DNA from: Saprospiraceae bacterium
GTDB lineage: Bacteria; Bacteroidota; Bacteroidia; Chitinophagales; Saprospiraceae
Assembly: GCA_017985675.1 (NCBI GenBank)
Contig: JAGNXB010000023.1
Coordinates: forward strand, 1-35,676
Length of the DNA stretch: 35,676 bases
Reading direction: 5' to 3'
The position numbers were made by a program, and so were the translations under genes. The notes under the pieces were generated by a model. The model had not been told where the DNA came from, did no database searches, and saw only the letters and a program-made list of their open reading frames with translations. Shown here one piece after another: positions 19,522 to 27,301 of this stretch. How positions within the stretch are numbered: the first letter of the stretch is position 1; the number at the start of each line of letters is the position of its first letter.

Positions 19522-20076
19522 TTACATCATATCGTCCTTAGCGGCAGTTGCTTTTAAAACTCTGGGACGTTTAAATACAGGAACGGTTGAACAAGGTTCG
19601 CCGTACATGATACTTTGTGCAAAGGGAAACAACAACCGGGTCAGTTCAACATAAGCGTAAGGGGGTACAGGTTTGTCAGAACATCCTTTGATGACGATCC
19701 GCTGGCCTGAATAGGAGGTGTAATCCAGTGCGTTTAATGCACGTTGATAATAGAGTTTGAGATATTCCTCGGGTGTGGCCTCTGCTACATGAATGGCATA
19801 GGGAGTAGCAAGTGAAGCTACCAGCATAAAGGCCCAGACAGGAATAATTGCATCGGTGGAGCAAAAAACAGCTAAATGTTTGCCGGAATATTGGTCCCAG
19901 GAATGGGCTTTAAGTGCCTCTCGAAAATCAGTTTCTTTCAGAATAAGCCCTTTGAACAAATAATCCTTGATATCAAAAGATACAATGGGCTCCTTTGGAA
20001 AAAATTGTTCCAAATTTATGGTGATTAATCCGCTTTCCGCTACACGGTTAATCAGGGGTTTGTCGTCTGCGATCAT
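19522..20076 (-). CDS. DUF2480 family protein
   Basis: This 184-residue protein matches DUF2480, a family restricted largely to Bacteroidota and without assigned function. Recognisable stretches are NRVAESGLITINLEQFFP, FDIKDYLFKGLILKETDFREAL, the AVFCSTDAIIPVWAFMLVA segment, and GQRIVIKGCSDKPVPPYAYVELT near the C-terminus. Cys73 or so in the FCSTDAIIP turn and the KGC motif could be metal- or thiol-related, but no reaction is known. It has no signal peptide. Its ATG overlaps the scpB stop codon (ATGA at 20073-20076), which strongly suggests translational coupling to scpB; this neighbourhood is the best clue to its role. Confidence 0.85.
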   Translation of the reverse strand: MIADDKPLINRVAESGLITINLEQFFPKEPIVSFDIKDYLFKGLILKETDFREALKAHSWDQYSGKHLAVFCSTDAIIPVWAFMLVASLATPYAIHVAEATPEEYLKLYYQRALNALDYTSYSGQRIVIKGCSDKPVPPYAYVELTRLLFPFAQSIMYGEPCSTVPVFKRPRVLKATAAKDDMM

Positions 20077-20756
20077 TCTTCATCACTTTGAGACGAAACA
20101 GCATTCGCTCCGGGTTGTTGACTGGCATATCCTTGACCGGAGACGATTTCAGCTACCGCACGTTTTTCAATGTGAATATGATCTACGATTTCATCGATGG
20201 AGGGTGATTCGCCAATTTCTTCGTCTACTGCTTTGAAATCGCGCAGCTTGGGAAGGTCCTGGAGACTTTTCATGCCAAAATAATCCATAAACTTTTCGCT
20301 TGTACCATACAGAAGCGGTTTTCCGACCGTTTCGCTGCGCCCGGTAATCGCGATTAATTCCTTCTCCAATAATTTCTGGATAGAATAATCACAACTCACC
20401 CCGCGGATTGATTCCAATTCGGATTTAGTGACTGGTTGTTTATAAGCGATTATGGCAAGCGTTTCCAAAGCCGCGACGGATAATCTTTTCCGGGAATTTT
20501 GCTTCAAAAACGTGTGTACAGCACCATGGTAAGCCGGCTTTGTCATAAACTGGTGCCCGCCAGCGATTTCAATCAGTTCGAAAGAAAAATGATCATCCCT
20601 GTAGCGATGGCCAATATCCTGAATCGACTCAAGAATATCCGGAATCGGAATGAGTGTTTCAAAAGTCAACTCCAAACAATCCTGAATCTCGTCGGCGCTT
20701 ATCGGGCGGTCAGCGGCGAAGATCAAACTTTCTATATGAGGTGTCAAGGCATTCAA
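20073..20756 (-). CDS. scpB: Segregation and condensation protein ScpB
   Basis: ScpB binds the kleisin ScpA and the SMC ATPase in the condensin that organises and segregates the chromosome. The protein shows two winged-helix units: PHIESLIFAADRPISADEIQDCL at the start, and LSVAALETLAIIAYKQPVTKSELESIRGVSCDYSIQKLLEKELI followed by TGRSETVGKPLLYGTSEKFMDYFG, the diagnostic ScpB block. The frame is open upstream to 20888, overlapping the preceding gene by 79 bp, but residues before LNALTPHIESL look unlike ScpB. TTG 20756 gives about 227 residues and removes the overlap; it is the start chosen, with moderate certainty. A low-complexity tail (QQPGANAVSSQSDEE) ends the protein. scpA is not in the window. 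Confidence 0.9.
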   Translation of the reverse strand: MNALTPHIESLIFAADRPISADEIQDCLELTFETLIPIPDILESIQDIGHRYRDDHFSFELIEIAGGHQFMTKPAYHGAVHTFLKQNSRKRLSVAALETLAIIAYKQPVTKSELESIRGVSCDYSIQKLLEKELIAITGRSETVGKPLLYGTSEKFMDYFGMKSLQDLPKLRDFKAVDEEIGESPSIDEIVDHIHIEKRAVAEIVSGQGYASQQPGANAVSSQSDEE

Positions 20757-20809
20757 GGCTACAGCAATTTTGTGCAAAGGTACAATTCCGATTGCACCCC
20801 GTACTGCTT

Positions 20810-21670
20810 CTATTCCTGATCTGCCTGCAATATCCCCGGACAAGCGGTGGCCAGGCGTGCCAGGATATCCGGGCGCTGGGATAGCCAATCATTCATGTTG
20901 GAAGAATATATTTTGTGCCACGGCGCATTTTTGTCGCTGATAACAGTGCTGTCGCTTCGGAGTGCCAGCAATACACAGCCAAATACCTGGTTGGTATCCT
21001 TTGCCTCACTAATAAACTTTAGCGCTGCCCATTGGTCAAAAAGTCGCCTGCCGCGCAATGGTCCAGGCAATTGCCAGAGGATCTGCGCGATTGCTGGTTT
21101 TTGATTCAAATAGGCCACCTGGATATCATCGCCAGGTTTAAAATCCGGCAAGGAATCGAGTCGCTCATCGACAGGCAAGGAAAAGATACTTTTTCGGACG
21201 ACATAGTAAACCACAGGATCACCCGCAGAGGATGTACCCAATCGGCCCAATGTCCGATGGCCAATTTCCTCCAGGTAAGGCATCGATTTTTTTGCCAATT
21301 TTTCATCCTGAAAATGTTGAAACTTGAGTATCGCAAAAATGGATACGCTTAGAAATGCGATGATGACTATGCCAGTGATTACATATTGCCGCACCAGGTC
21401 CTTCTTTTTTTGACGATTCCGTAAGGTGTCCGTATTCCGATCAATGGTAAATGCATAACCAAAACCTTTAGGTCCCTTTTCCAACTCAAGGGAAAAAAGT
21501 TCTTCCTCTAACAATAGGGTGTAAGATTTTGTATCCTGAATGAAAAAATCGACGATGGTAACTTTGTCATTTACAGCGACCATGACATGGCCTGTTGAGT
21601 TGCCATGGTACAATGCAACATGATATTGTTGGCCCGAATCGGCAACATATGTCCACTTCATCTCAGCCAT
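20810..21670 (-). CDS. Uncharacterised single-pass membrane protein ahead of scpB
   Basis: This 286-residue protein is not one I can assign. Residues 1-80 form a beta-rich cytosolic-looking domain (YHVALYHGNSTGHVMVAVNDKVTIVDFFI). A basic patch RNRQKKK (84-90) comes just before one transmembrane helix at about 96-116, which predicts an N-in topology. Beyond it, DPVVYYVVRK and FKPGDDIQVAYLNQKPAIAQI loosely recall DUF3592-like small envelope domains, but this is a weak impression. There is no signal peptide or catalytic motif. It is the first gene of the minus-strand run leading to scpB (53 bp to the chosen scpB start), so it is probably co-transcribed with chromosome condensation genes. Confidence 0.8.
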   Translation of the reverse strand: MAEMKWTYVADSGQQYHVALYHGNSTGHVMVAVNDKVTIVDFFIQDTKSYTLLLEEELFSLELEKGPKGFGYAFTIDRNTDTLRNRQKKKDLVRQYVITGIVIIAFLSVSIFAILKFQHFQDEKLAKKSMPYLEEIGHRTLGRLGTSSAGDPVVYYVVRKSIFSLPVDERLDSLPDFKPGDDIQVAYLNQKPAIAQILWQLPGPLRGRRLFDQWAALKFISEAKDTNQVFGCVLLALRSDSTVISDKNAPWHKIYSSNMNDWLSQRPDILARLATACPGILQADQE

Positions 21671-21810
21671 TTGCTGTGTTTTATGATGTTAATCTACAAC
21701 AAATACTTGTCCTTGAAACTTCTTCATAGTTCTATTCCCAAAGTGGTTTTTAATTTGAAATCAGGCATGATGATTTAAGAGATCTTTAATACAGATTACA
21801 AACCGTGGTG

Positions 21811-21818
21811 TACTTTTG
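21811..21818 (+). promoter_or_regulatory. -7 promoter box of the lipoprotein gene
   Basis: TACTTTTG matches the Bacteroidota -7 consensus TAnnTTTG exactly and lies 46 bp before the ATG at 21865. A near-consensus -33 element, TTTA, occurs 22 nt upstream at 21785-21788. The 194-bp gap also serves the divergent membrane-protein gene ending its upstream region at 21671. Confidence 0.45.
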
Positions 21819-21864
21819 TTGTCTCGAAAAAACGTTATCCAAACAGAACTTACTTTAAATCGAT

Positions 21865-22485
21865 ATGAAAAACTACATCCTCTATTTTTTAGCCTTTTCA
21901 CCGTTGTTTATATCCGGATGCGCGAAAGTGTACATGAGTCCTGATGCCCAACAACTGGCCAATTCGCACCAAATAATGGCTATTGTACCGCCTAAAGTGT
22001 CTATACCCGCCACAAAAAAAATTGATGGCGAGGCCCTCAAAGAGCAACAACGCACAGAATCTCTCAATTTTCAACGCGAAATGTACTCATGGATCCTTCG
22101 TCGTAAAATGCAAAATAAAATTGTCGTTGAGGTCCTGGACATCGAAACCACGAATGCCAAATTGCGCAAAGCGGGATATTTTGATGATGTCGTCTTAACG
22201 CCCTCAGAAATTTGTGAAGTCCTGGAGGTGGATGGCGTGCTTACATCCAATTATGCGTTGGCCAAGCCCATGTCGGAAGGGGCGGCTGTTGCGCTGGGCG
22301 TTATAACTGGAGTATGGGGGACGACCAATGAGGTAAGTATTTCATTGGATATTCATGATCGGAAGACAAAAAAAATGATTTGGAACTATAACCATCAAAT
22401 GTCCGGAAGCGCGTTTAGCTCGGCCAATTCGATGGTAGATGATTTGATGCGACAGGCCAGTAAAAAGATGCCATACACTAAATAG
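21865..22485 (+). CDS. Putative lipoprotein of unknown function
   Basis: The 206-residue product starts with a lipoprotein signal peptide ending in the lipobox FISGC, so Cys19 would be lipidated and the protein anchored to an envelope membrane. The rest is alpha/beta: HQIMAIVPPKVSIPA, a polar helical stretch, then VVEVLDIETTNAKLRKAG, VLEVDGVLTSNYALAKP and NEVSISLDIHDRKTKKMIWNY. The pattern of a small domain with a final strand 'D-K-x-KK-hW-x-Y' recalls LpoB/GNA1162/CsgG-like lipoproteins, but this is a fold-level impression, not an assignment. The radA start follows 39 bp downstream, so the two may be co-transcribed despite unrelated roles. Confidence 0.8.
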   Translation: MKNYILYFLAFSPLFISGCAKVYMSPDAQQLANSHQIMAIVPPKVSIPATKKIDGEALKEQQRTESLNFQREMYSWILRRKMQNKIVVEVLDIETTNAKLRKAGYFDDVVLTPSEICEVLEVDGVLTSNYALAKPMSEGAAVALGVITGVWGTTNEVSISLDIHDRKTKKMIWNYNHQMSGSAFSSANSMVDDLMRQASKKMPYTK

Positions 22486-22524
22486 GAGACGTTTTTCATT
22501 TATTCCAGCTCAAAATTTTTTGGT

Positions 22525-23895
22525 TTGGCCAAAGCACGAATTGTTTTTGTTTGTTCAGAATGCGGGGCCAACTCACCGAAGTGGCAGGGGCGATGCCCGT
22601 CATGTAACAGTTGGAATACATATGTCGAAGAGGTAGTGGATCGACCTGTGCCTGAGTTGCTCCAAAAAGGAAGAGACACGCTCCGTAAAGAAAAGGCGAT
22701 TCCTCGTCTGATCCAGGATATTGCCACTGAAGGTGTAGTTCGTTATCCGATTCCCGACCCGGAGTTGAGTCGTGTCCTCGGTGGAGGTATTGTGCCCGGA
22801 TCCGTTATCCTTTTAGGAGGGAATCCCGGAATTGGTAAATCAACCCTCCTGCTTCAGATTGCCGGTTTGCTTAAAGACACTGTCTTATATGTCTCTGGGG
22901 AAGAATCCGGTGAGCAAATAAGAATGCGCGCCAACCGGTTGCGATTTCGCAATCATAAATGTTATATTCTCACCGAAACCAATACCAACGAAATTATCAA
23001 ATTTGCCAAAGAGCTGCAACCTGCATTATTAATTGCCGATTCGGTACAGACCCTCGTCTCGCCTGGTATAGAAGCCGTTGCAGGTACAATATCACAAATC
23101 CGTGAAGCCACTTCAGACTTGATGGCGTTGGCAAAGGAAACGGGTATTCCAGTTTTGTTAATAGGCCATATTACCAAAGAAGGCCAGATCGCCGGACCGA
23201 AATTGCTGGAGCATATGGTCGATACCGTATTACAGTTTGAAGGGGATCGGCAATATATTTACCGCATTCTCCGAACATTAAAAAATCGTTTTGGGTCTAC
23301 AGACGAAATAGGGATTTATGAAATGCAGGGTGATGGCCTGCATCCTGTTGAGAATCCATCCCAAATATTGCTCTCTCAACGCGAAGAGATCCTCCCGGGT
23401 AGTGCTATTGCGGCCACCATCGAAGGTCAACGACCCATGCTTATTGAAGCACAGGCATTGGTGGGGACAGCCGTCTATGGCACACCGCAGCGTTCGGCCA
23501 CTGGTTTTGAATTGCGACGATTGGCTATGTTGTTAGCCGTCCTGGAAAAACGTGTCGGCTTTCACTTCGGAGCTAACGATGTTTTTTTAAACATGGCCGG
23601 TGGGATTCGTGTCGATGATCCTGCTATTGATCTTGCCGTGCTGGCGTCACTTTTATCCAGCCTGGAAAATTCCGCGGTTTTGCCGACCGATTGTTTTGCT
23701 GGCGAAGTGGGGTTGTCCGGTGAAGTGAGAGCAGTGAGCCGCATTGATTTGCGTTTACAGGAAGCGGATAGACTTGGATTCAAGCGTTTTTTCCTGTCCA
23801 AATATAACATGAAGGGGCTGTCTAAAAAGGACTTTACCATGGAGCTTATTCCTATTGCCCGCGTGGATGAATTGCATGACGTACTGTTCAAATAA
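22525..23895 (+). CDS. radA: DNA repair protein RadA (Sms)
   Basis: RadA is a RecA-related helicase that helps process recombination intermediates. This 456-residue protein has all its parts: a four-cysteine zinc finger (Cys10, Cys13, Cys24, Cys27), a Walker A motif GGNPGIGKST at 98-107, the RadA signature KNRFG at 253-257, and a C-terminal Lon-like domain (GFELRRLAMLLAVLEKRVGFHFGANDVFLNMAGGI, AGEVGLSGEVR). The start codon is TTG at 22525, which gives the family-typical N-terminus MAKARIVFVCSECG; no ATG is available between the upstream stop and the zinc finger. Length and motif content are normal, so the gene appears intact and functional. Confidence 0.96.
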   Translation: MAKARIVFVCSECGANSPKWQGRCPSCNSWNTYVEEVVDRPVPELLQKGRDTLRKEKAIPRLIQDIATEGVVRYPIPDPELSRVLGGGIVPGSVILLGGNPGIGKSTLLLQIAGLLKDTVLYVSGEESGEQIRMRANRLRFRNHKCYILTETNTNEIIKFAKELQPALLIADSVQTLVSPGIEAVAGTISQIREATSDLMALAKETGIPVLLIGHITKEGQIAGPKLLEHMVDTVLQFEGDRQYIYRILRTLKNRFGSTDEIGIYEMQGDGLHPVENPSQILLSQREEILPGSAIAATIEGQRPMLIEAQALVGTAVYGTPQRSATGFELRRLAMLLAVLEKRVGFHFGANDVFLNMAGGIRVDDPAIDLAVLASLLSSLENSAVLPTDCFAGEVGLSGEVRAVSRIDLRLQEADRLGFKRFFLSKYNMKGLSKKDFTMELIPIARVDELHDVLFK

Positions 23896-23939
23896 AGGAT
23901 GATCCACAAACTTGTCGGGCTTCGTATTGTTTCACTACT

Positions 23940-24335
23940 ATGGATAAAATCCTGGTAATCTATGACGGTCATTGTGCGCTATGCCAGGGTTGGGTAAAAT
24001 TTGTCTTGCAACGGGATACAACAGATAAATTCAGATTTGCTGCGCTGGATTCCATTCATGCACAGCAACTAGGAATTAGCCTATCCCAATTTGGCCGGGA
24101 TGAAACGGTGATGGTCTACAAAGATGGGAAGCTCTGCACCCACTCCCAGGCTGCGATAGTCGTTTTAACAGAATTGGGTGGTTTTTGGGCAGCTTTTCAA
24201 CTAGTCCAATTCGTGCCGCAGTTCATTCGCGACACGGTCTATCGATGCATTGCCAGGAACCGCTACCGATGGTTTGGAAGACTAAATAATTGTATTATTC
24301 CACGTCAGGAATGGAAACACAAATTTTTGGATTAG
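23940..24335 (+). CDS. DCC family thiol-disulfide oxidoreductase
   Basis: This 131-residue protein belongs to the DCC family (DUF393), small thioredoxin-fold proteins named after the DxxCxxC motif. Here the motif is D9-G-H-C12-A-L-C15, just after the opening strand ILVIYD. Other family marks are FRFAALDS and the C-terminal RYRWFGR segment with the Cys near NCIIP. A role as a thiol-disulfide oxidoreductase is the family annotation; physiological substrates are not known. It follows radA by 44 bp on the same strand. It ends 16 bp from the converging membrane-protein gene, with no clear terminator between. Confidence 0.9.
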   Translation: MDKILVIYDGHCALCQGWVKFVLQRDTTDKFRFAALDSIHAQQLGISLSQFGRDETVMVYKDGKLCTHSQAAIVVLTELGGFWAAFQLVQFVPQFIRDTVYRCIARNRYRWFGRLNNCIIPRQEWKHKFLD

Positions 24336-24351
24336 CGGTCAGGCCTTGTCC

Positions 24352-24771
24352 TTATAATCCTTTGGTTTGATTTTTCTTTTTTCGCGATATTGATCCATGC
24401 GATCCCAACAAAGCATCGACAGCCAACAACACGATAGCAAAAAGCCAAACATAAAATCCTGTACCCGGAGAAACAGCAACGAGTTCATCGGAATTGGTTT
24501 GGGGGAGCGTGTCAATAAAAAAACCGGCACTTGCCAATACTAAAGTTACCATCACGATGACTGTCCGCACTATACCAGAGCGGAGGATAAAAACCAGGAT
24601 AAATAATAGGTTTGCAAACCAGGGCAAGCCGTAGGAAGCTCTGAAGTCAAGCAGGCCGATGACACCAAAAAGCACAAAATGATACCCTTTGAAATCGCTG
24701 CCCTGAAAGGCAATGAGGAAGAGGGATACTACATATGATCCAAAAGCAATCCAACGAAGCGGGTGACGCAT
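24352..24771 (-). CDS. Small polytopic membrane protein of unknown function
   Basis: This 139-residue protein has about four hydrophobic helices: WIAFGSYVVSLFLIAF, YHFVLFGVIGLL, WFANLLFILVFIL plus VRTVIVMVTLVLASAGFFI, and YVWLFAIVLLAVDALLG. It ends in a basic cytosolic tail (SRKKKNQTK). No catalytic or transport motif is visible and the family is not recognised; it looks like the small unannotated membrane proteins common in Bacteroidota. The start at ATG 24771 gives an immediate positive residue before the first helix (MRHPLRW). It is transcribed towards the DCC gene and away from proC. Confidence 0.7.
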   Translation of the reverse strand: MRHPLRWIAFGSYVVSLFLIAFQGSDFKGYHFVLFGVIGLLDFRASYGLPWFANLLFILVFILRSGIVRTVIVMVTLVLASAGFFIDTLPQTNSDELVAVSPGTGFYVWLFAIVLLAVDALLGSHGSISRKKKNQTKGL

Positions 24772-24877
24772 CGCTAAAGGTAGTTATTCATTTAAAGTGG
24801 GTATTGTTTTCCATTGAGTAAGGACACATTTCATATTAAGTTAATTTGTTTGGCGTTCTTTTTGCTTGTGTTCAGGT

Positions 24878-25681
24878 ATGAACCATGGCTTACCCCAAAA
24901 CTTAGCCATGCTGGGCGCCGGTAATCTGGGCCAAGCGATTGTGCAAGGTTTGCTCGATCATGCCCGGATGCCGGCAGCCCGTCTTATTATGACCCGACAT
25001 CGGACCGGACTGCTGACATCATTTGTTGATCAGGGTGTGACAGTGCTAAGTGACAATGCAAAAGCAATTGTGCAAGCACGGATCATTGTGCTTTCGGTCA
25101 AGCCATTCAAAGTCGAAGAGGTAGCCAGAGAAATAATGCCTGTCCTAAAGCCTGATCAGATTATAATAAGTGTTGCAACAGGCGTATCTATTGGTAACAT
25201 TCGAGAATGGACATCCAACAAAGTCCCCGTGTTTCGCGCTATGCCGAATACCGCTATTGGTATTGGTGAATCACTCACTTGTATTGCTCGGGATAATTTT
25301 TCAAATGATGAAGCATTCAAAGAGATAGAAACGCTGTTCAATCAAGTAGGCCGTGCGGTTGAAATAACCGAAGACTTGATGAATGCGGCGACCGTCCTGG
25401 GAGCCTGTGGCGTCGCCTATGCCCTTCGTTTTATTCGTGCTATGGTCCAGGGGGGCATCGAGATTGGATTTGATGCGTCAACTGCCGCCTTGATTGCCAA
25501 TCAAACCGTCCGGGGCGCAGCCACACTCCTCCTACAGGGCAATGCGCATCCTGAAGCAGAAATTGACAAGGTTACAACCCCCAAAGGCTGCACTATAGCC
25601 GGTTTAAACGAAATGGAACACCAGGGATTTAGCTCTTCCCTGATCAAAGGGATAACCACCTCCTTCGACAAAATCGGCTGA
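24878..25681 (+). CDS. proC: Pyrroline-5-carboxylate reductase
   Basis: ProC reduces pyrroline-5-carboxylate to proline with NAD(P)H, the last step of proline synthesis. The 267-residue product starts at ATG 24878; an in-frame TTG at 24866 would add four residues. The N-terminal Rossmann fold shows GAGNLGQAIVQGLL. LSVKPFKVEEV and FRAMPNTAIGIGES are family motifs. The C-terminal dimerisation domain holds VLGACGVAYALRFIRAMVQGGIEIGF, VRGAATLL and TTPKGCTIAGLNEME, the ProC signature. The GACGVAY version of the usual SGSGPAY segment fits what I recall of Bacteroidota ProC proteins and is not taken as damage. Confidence 0.95.
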   Translation: MNHGLPQNLAMLGAGNLGQAIVQGLLDHARMPAARLIMTRHRTGLLTSFVDQGVTVLSDNAKAIVQARIIVLSVKPFKVEEVAREIMPVLKPDQIIISVATGVSIGNIREWTSNKVPVFRAMPNTAIGIGESLTCIARDNFSNDEAFKEIETLFNQVGRAVEITEDLMNAATVLGACGVAYALRFIRAMVQGGIEIGFDASTAALIANQTVRGAATLLLQGNAHPEAEIDKVTTPKGCTIAGLNEMEHQGFSSSLIKGITTSFDKIG

Positions 25682-25706
25682 TTTCGAGCCGATCAGGTGA
25701 CTTTTT
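25673..25706 (+). terminator. Possible terminator overlapping the proC stop
   Basis: ATCGGCT (25673-25679) and AGCCGAT (25687-25693) form a perfect 7-bp stem with a 7-nt loop that contains the stop codon, followed 8 nt later by five T residues. The delayed U tract makes this a weak terminator. It lies between proC and the converging thioredoxin gene. Confidence 0.4.
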
Positions 25707-26046
25707 AAATAAAACCTTTAGCTGCTGCTGTCAACGCTGCAGCGGATGGTACCCCAGATTGCCGCCATACACTTTTTCCATTTTTAAAGATAATAATGGT
25801 GGGAATAGACTGGATTTTCAGTGATCCGGCCAACTGGCTGTTGCGGTCTACATCAATTTTGATGATTTCGACATCCTCACCCAAAGCACTTTTGACATCC
25901 TTAAGAATGGGTGGCATCATACGACATGGTCCGCACCAATCCGCATAAAAGTCGACAATGACTGGTTTAGGGCCCTTGATCAATTCGCTGAAGCTGACCT
26001 TTTGTGGCGCTTCCATTTCTTCTTGTTTTTTTGTGAATCCAAACAT
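25705..26046 (-). CDS. Thioredoxin
   Basis: This 113-residue protein is a complete thioredoxin with the active site WCGPC (Cys38, Cys41) after the strand VIVDFYADWCGPC and the cis-proline loop SIPTIIIF. It reduces disulfides in cytosolic proteins using thioredoxin reductase. A short charged N-terminal extension (FTKKQEEMEAPQ) precedes the fold; there is no signal peptide, so it is cytosolic. The start is ATG 26046. A perfect TATCTTTG -7 box ends 4 bp ahead of it and a CRP/FNR-like dyad lies further upstream, suggesting an activator-dependent, nearly leaderless transcript. Several thioredoxins are usual in this phylum, so a trxA symbol is not assigned. Confidence 0.94.
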   Translation of the reverse strand: MFGFTKKQEEMEAPQKVSFSELIKGPKPVIVDFYADWCGPCRMMPPILKDVKSALGEDVEIIKIDVDRNSQLAGSLKIQSIPTIIIFKNGKSVWRQSGVPSAAALTAAAKGFI

Positions 26047-26050
26047 AATG

Positions 26051-26096
26051 CAAAGATAAATGGCTGGTATCCCTGCTGTCAGTGATGTACGTCACA
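26051..26096 (-). promoter_or_regulatory. Candidate CRP/FNR-family site and -7 box of the thioredoxin gene
   Basis: On the minus strand TATCTTTG (26058-26051) matches the Bacteroidota -7 consensus TAnnTTTG exactly, 4 bp before the thioredoxin ATG. Upstream, 26096-26081 reads TGTGA-CGTACA-TCACT, nine of ten positions of the CRP-type consensus TGTGA-N6-TCACA. No TTTG lies 19-21 nt before the -7 box. If transcription starts about 7 nt past the box centre (near 26047), the dyad is centred at about -41, the classic position of a class II activator site. Geometry is seen; function is inferred. Confidence 0.45.
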
Positions 26097-26157
26097 AGCG
26101 CTCAAGCAGGGCATTTTGAAGATTTACCTATCTTGCCCAGTGACTTAACACTTAACT

Positions 26158-26760
26158 ATGTTTTACGCATTTAAATCATTTATTCCTGTTGTCCATCCTA
26201 GTGCATTTGTACATCCACAGGCTGTAATAACAGGCAATGTCATTATAGGCAAAGATGTTTACATTGGACCGGGTGCTGCCATACGTGGCGACTGGGGAGG
26301 GATCGAAATAAAAGATGGGTGCAATGTGCAGGAAAATTGCACCATCCATATGTTCCCGGGTATTACCGTAGTCCTTGAAGAAAACGCGCATATTGGTCAT
26401 GGGGCAATTATTCATGGTGCGCATATCGGCAGAAATTGTCTGGTTGGAATGAATAGTGTAATCATGGATGAAGTGGAAATTGGGGAGGAATGTATTATTG
26501 GCGCTTTAACATTTATTAAAGCAGGAATTAAAATACCACGACGTTCCGTGGTAGCTGGCAATCCCGGCAAAATCATTAAGGACGTAACCGACGAGATGAT
26601 AGACTGGAAAACAAACGGAACGGCGATTTATCAACAATTACCTAGTGAATGTTTTGACAGTTTGATGGCTGTCGACCCCTTGCATGAAATTCCTCAGGGC
26701 AGGGCCGAAATGGTAAGTGTTTATCAGACCTGGAATACGATAAAATCCAAAAAATCCTGA
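26158..26760 (+). CDS. Gamma-carbonic-anhydrase-like hexapeptide-repeat protein (PaaY type)
   Basis: This 200-residue protein is a left-handed beta-helix of the gamma-carbonic anhydrase/PaaY family, built from hexapeptide repeats such as VITGNVIIGKDVYIGPGA and VEIGEECIIGALTFI. The three metal-binding histidines are expected at His64, His81 and His86 (CTIHM, GHGAIIHG). The C-terminal helices after PRRSVVAGNPGKIIKDVTDEMIDWK, ending near VYQTW, fit PaaY-like proteins, which act as thioesterases on hydroxyl-phenylacetyl-CoA by-products; carbonic anhydrase activity is an alternative. No other phenylacetate genes are in the window. Its TGA overlaps the next gene's ATG by one base (TGATG at 26758-26762), indicating translational coupling. 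Confidence 0.88.
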   Translation: MFYAFKSFIPVVHPSAFVHPQAVITGNVIIGKDVYIGPGAAIRGDWGGIEIKDGCNVQENCTIHMFPGITVVLEENAHIGHGAIIHGAHIGRNCLVGMNSVIMDEVEIGEECIIGALTFIKAGIKIPRRSVVAGNPGKIIKDVTDEMIDWKTNGTAIYQQLPSECFDSLMAVDPLHEIPQGRAEMVSVYQTWNTIKSKKS

Positions 26761-27269
26761 TGCGGCCCGTAATCCTGTTTTCGGCAATGAGTCTTGATGG
26801 ATTCATTGCCGGCCCGCAAGGAGAAATAGACTGGCTCTTCCAGGATGCCGATTATGGGTATGCGGCATTTTATGACCGTATCGGCACGATGCTTATGGGG
26901 AGAAAAACATTTGATTTTGTCAATAGTCTTACACCCTATCCCCATTCAGACCGGGAGAATATTGTGTTCAGTCGATCGCCAAAATCGTCAGAGGCAGACT
27001 ATCTGCATTTTATTCAAGATGACCCCGTATCATTTACGAAGCAACTGAAGACAATCCCCGGCAAACCGATTTGGTTGGTTGGTGGCGGTGCAATCAATCA
27101 ATTGTTCGTTGAAGCTGGCCTGGTAGACGAGATGATCTTATCTGTTCACCCGGTTTTTTTAGGACATGGCATTCCACTTCTGCCCGGGTTAACATCGATC
27201 CATTTATTCAAAACGGTCCATGTGGAGCACTTTCCCTCGGGATTGGTCCAGTGGCACCTGACCCGATAA
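26760..27269 (+). CDS. Dihydrofolate reductase family protein (RibD C-terminal type)
   Basis: The 169-residue protein has the DHFR/RibD-C fold: the opening VILFSAMSLDGFIAGPQGEIDWL, MLMGRKTFDFV with the conserved Gly-Arg-Lys-Thr cofactor loop, NIVFSRS, and the nucleotide-binding IWLVGGGAINQLFVEAGLVDEMILSVHPVFLGHGIPLLP. Family members use NADPH to reduce pteridine, flavin-precursor or other small substrates; many are of unknown specificity and are annotated only as family members. True folate reductase would be unusual for this subfamily. The start codon overlaps the PaaY-like stop, so the two proteins are made from one message. The converging RES gene ends 32 bp downstream. Confidence 0.9.
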   Translation: MRPVILFSAMSLDGFIAGPQGEIDWLFQDADYGYAAFYDRIGTMLMGRKTFDFVNSLTPYPHSDRENIVFSRSPKSSEADYLHFIQDDPVSFTKQLKTIPGKPIWLVGGGAINQLFVEAGLVDEMILSVHPVFLGHGIPLLPGLTSIHLFKTVHVEHFPSGLVQWHLTR

Positions 27270-27301
27270 TGGGTGTAGTCAAAGGCAGTTTTGAATCCAC
27301 C

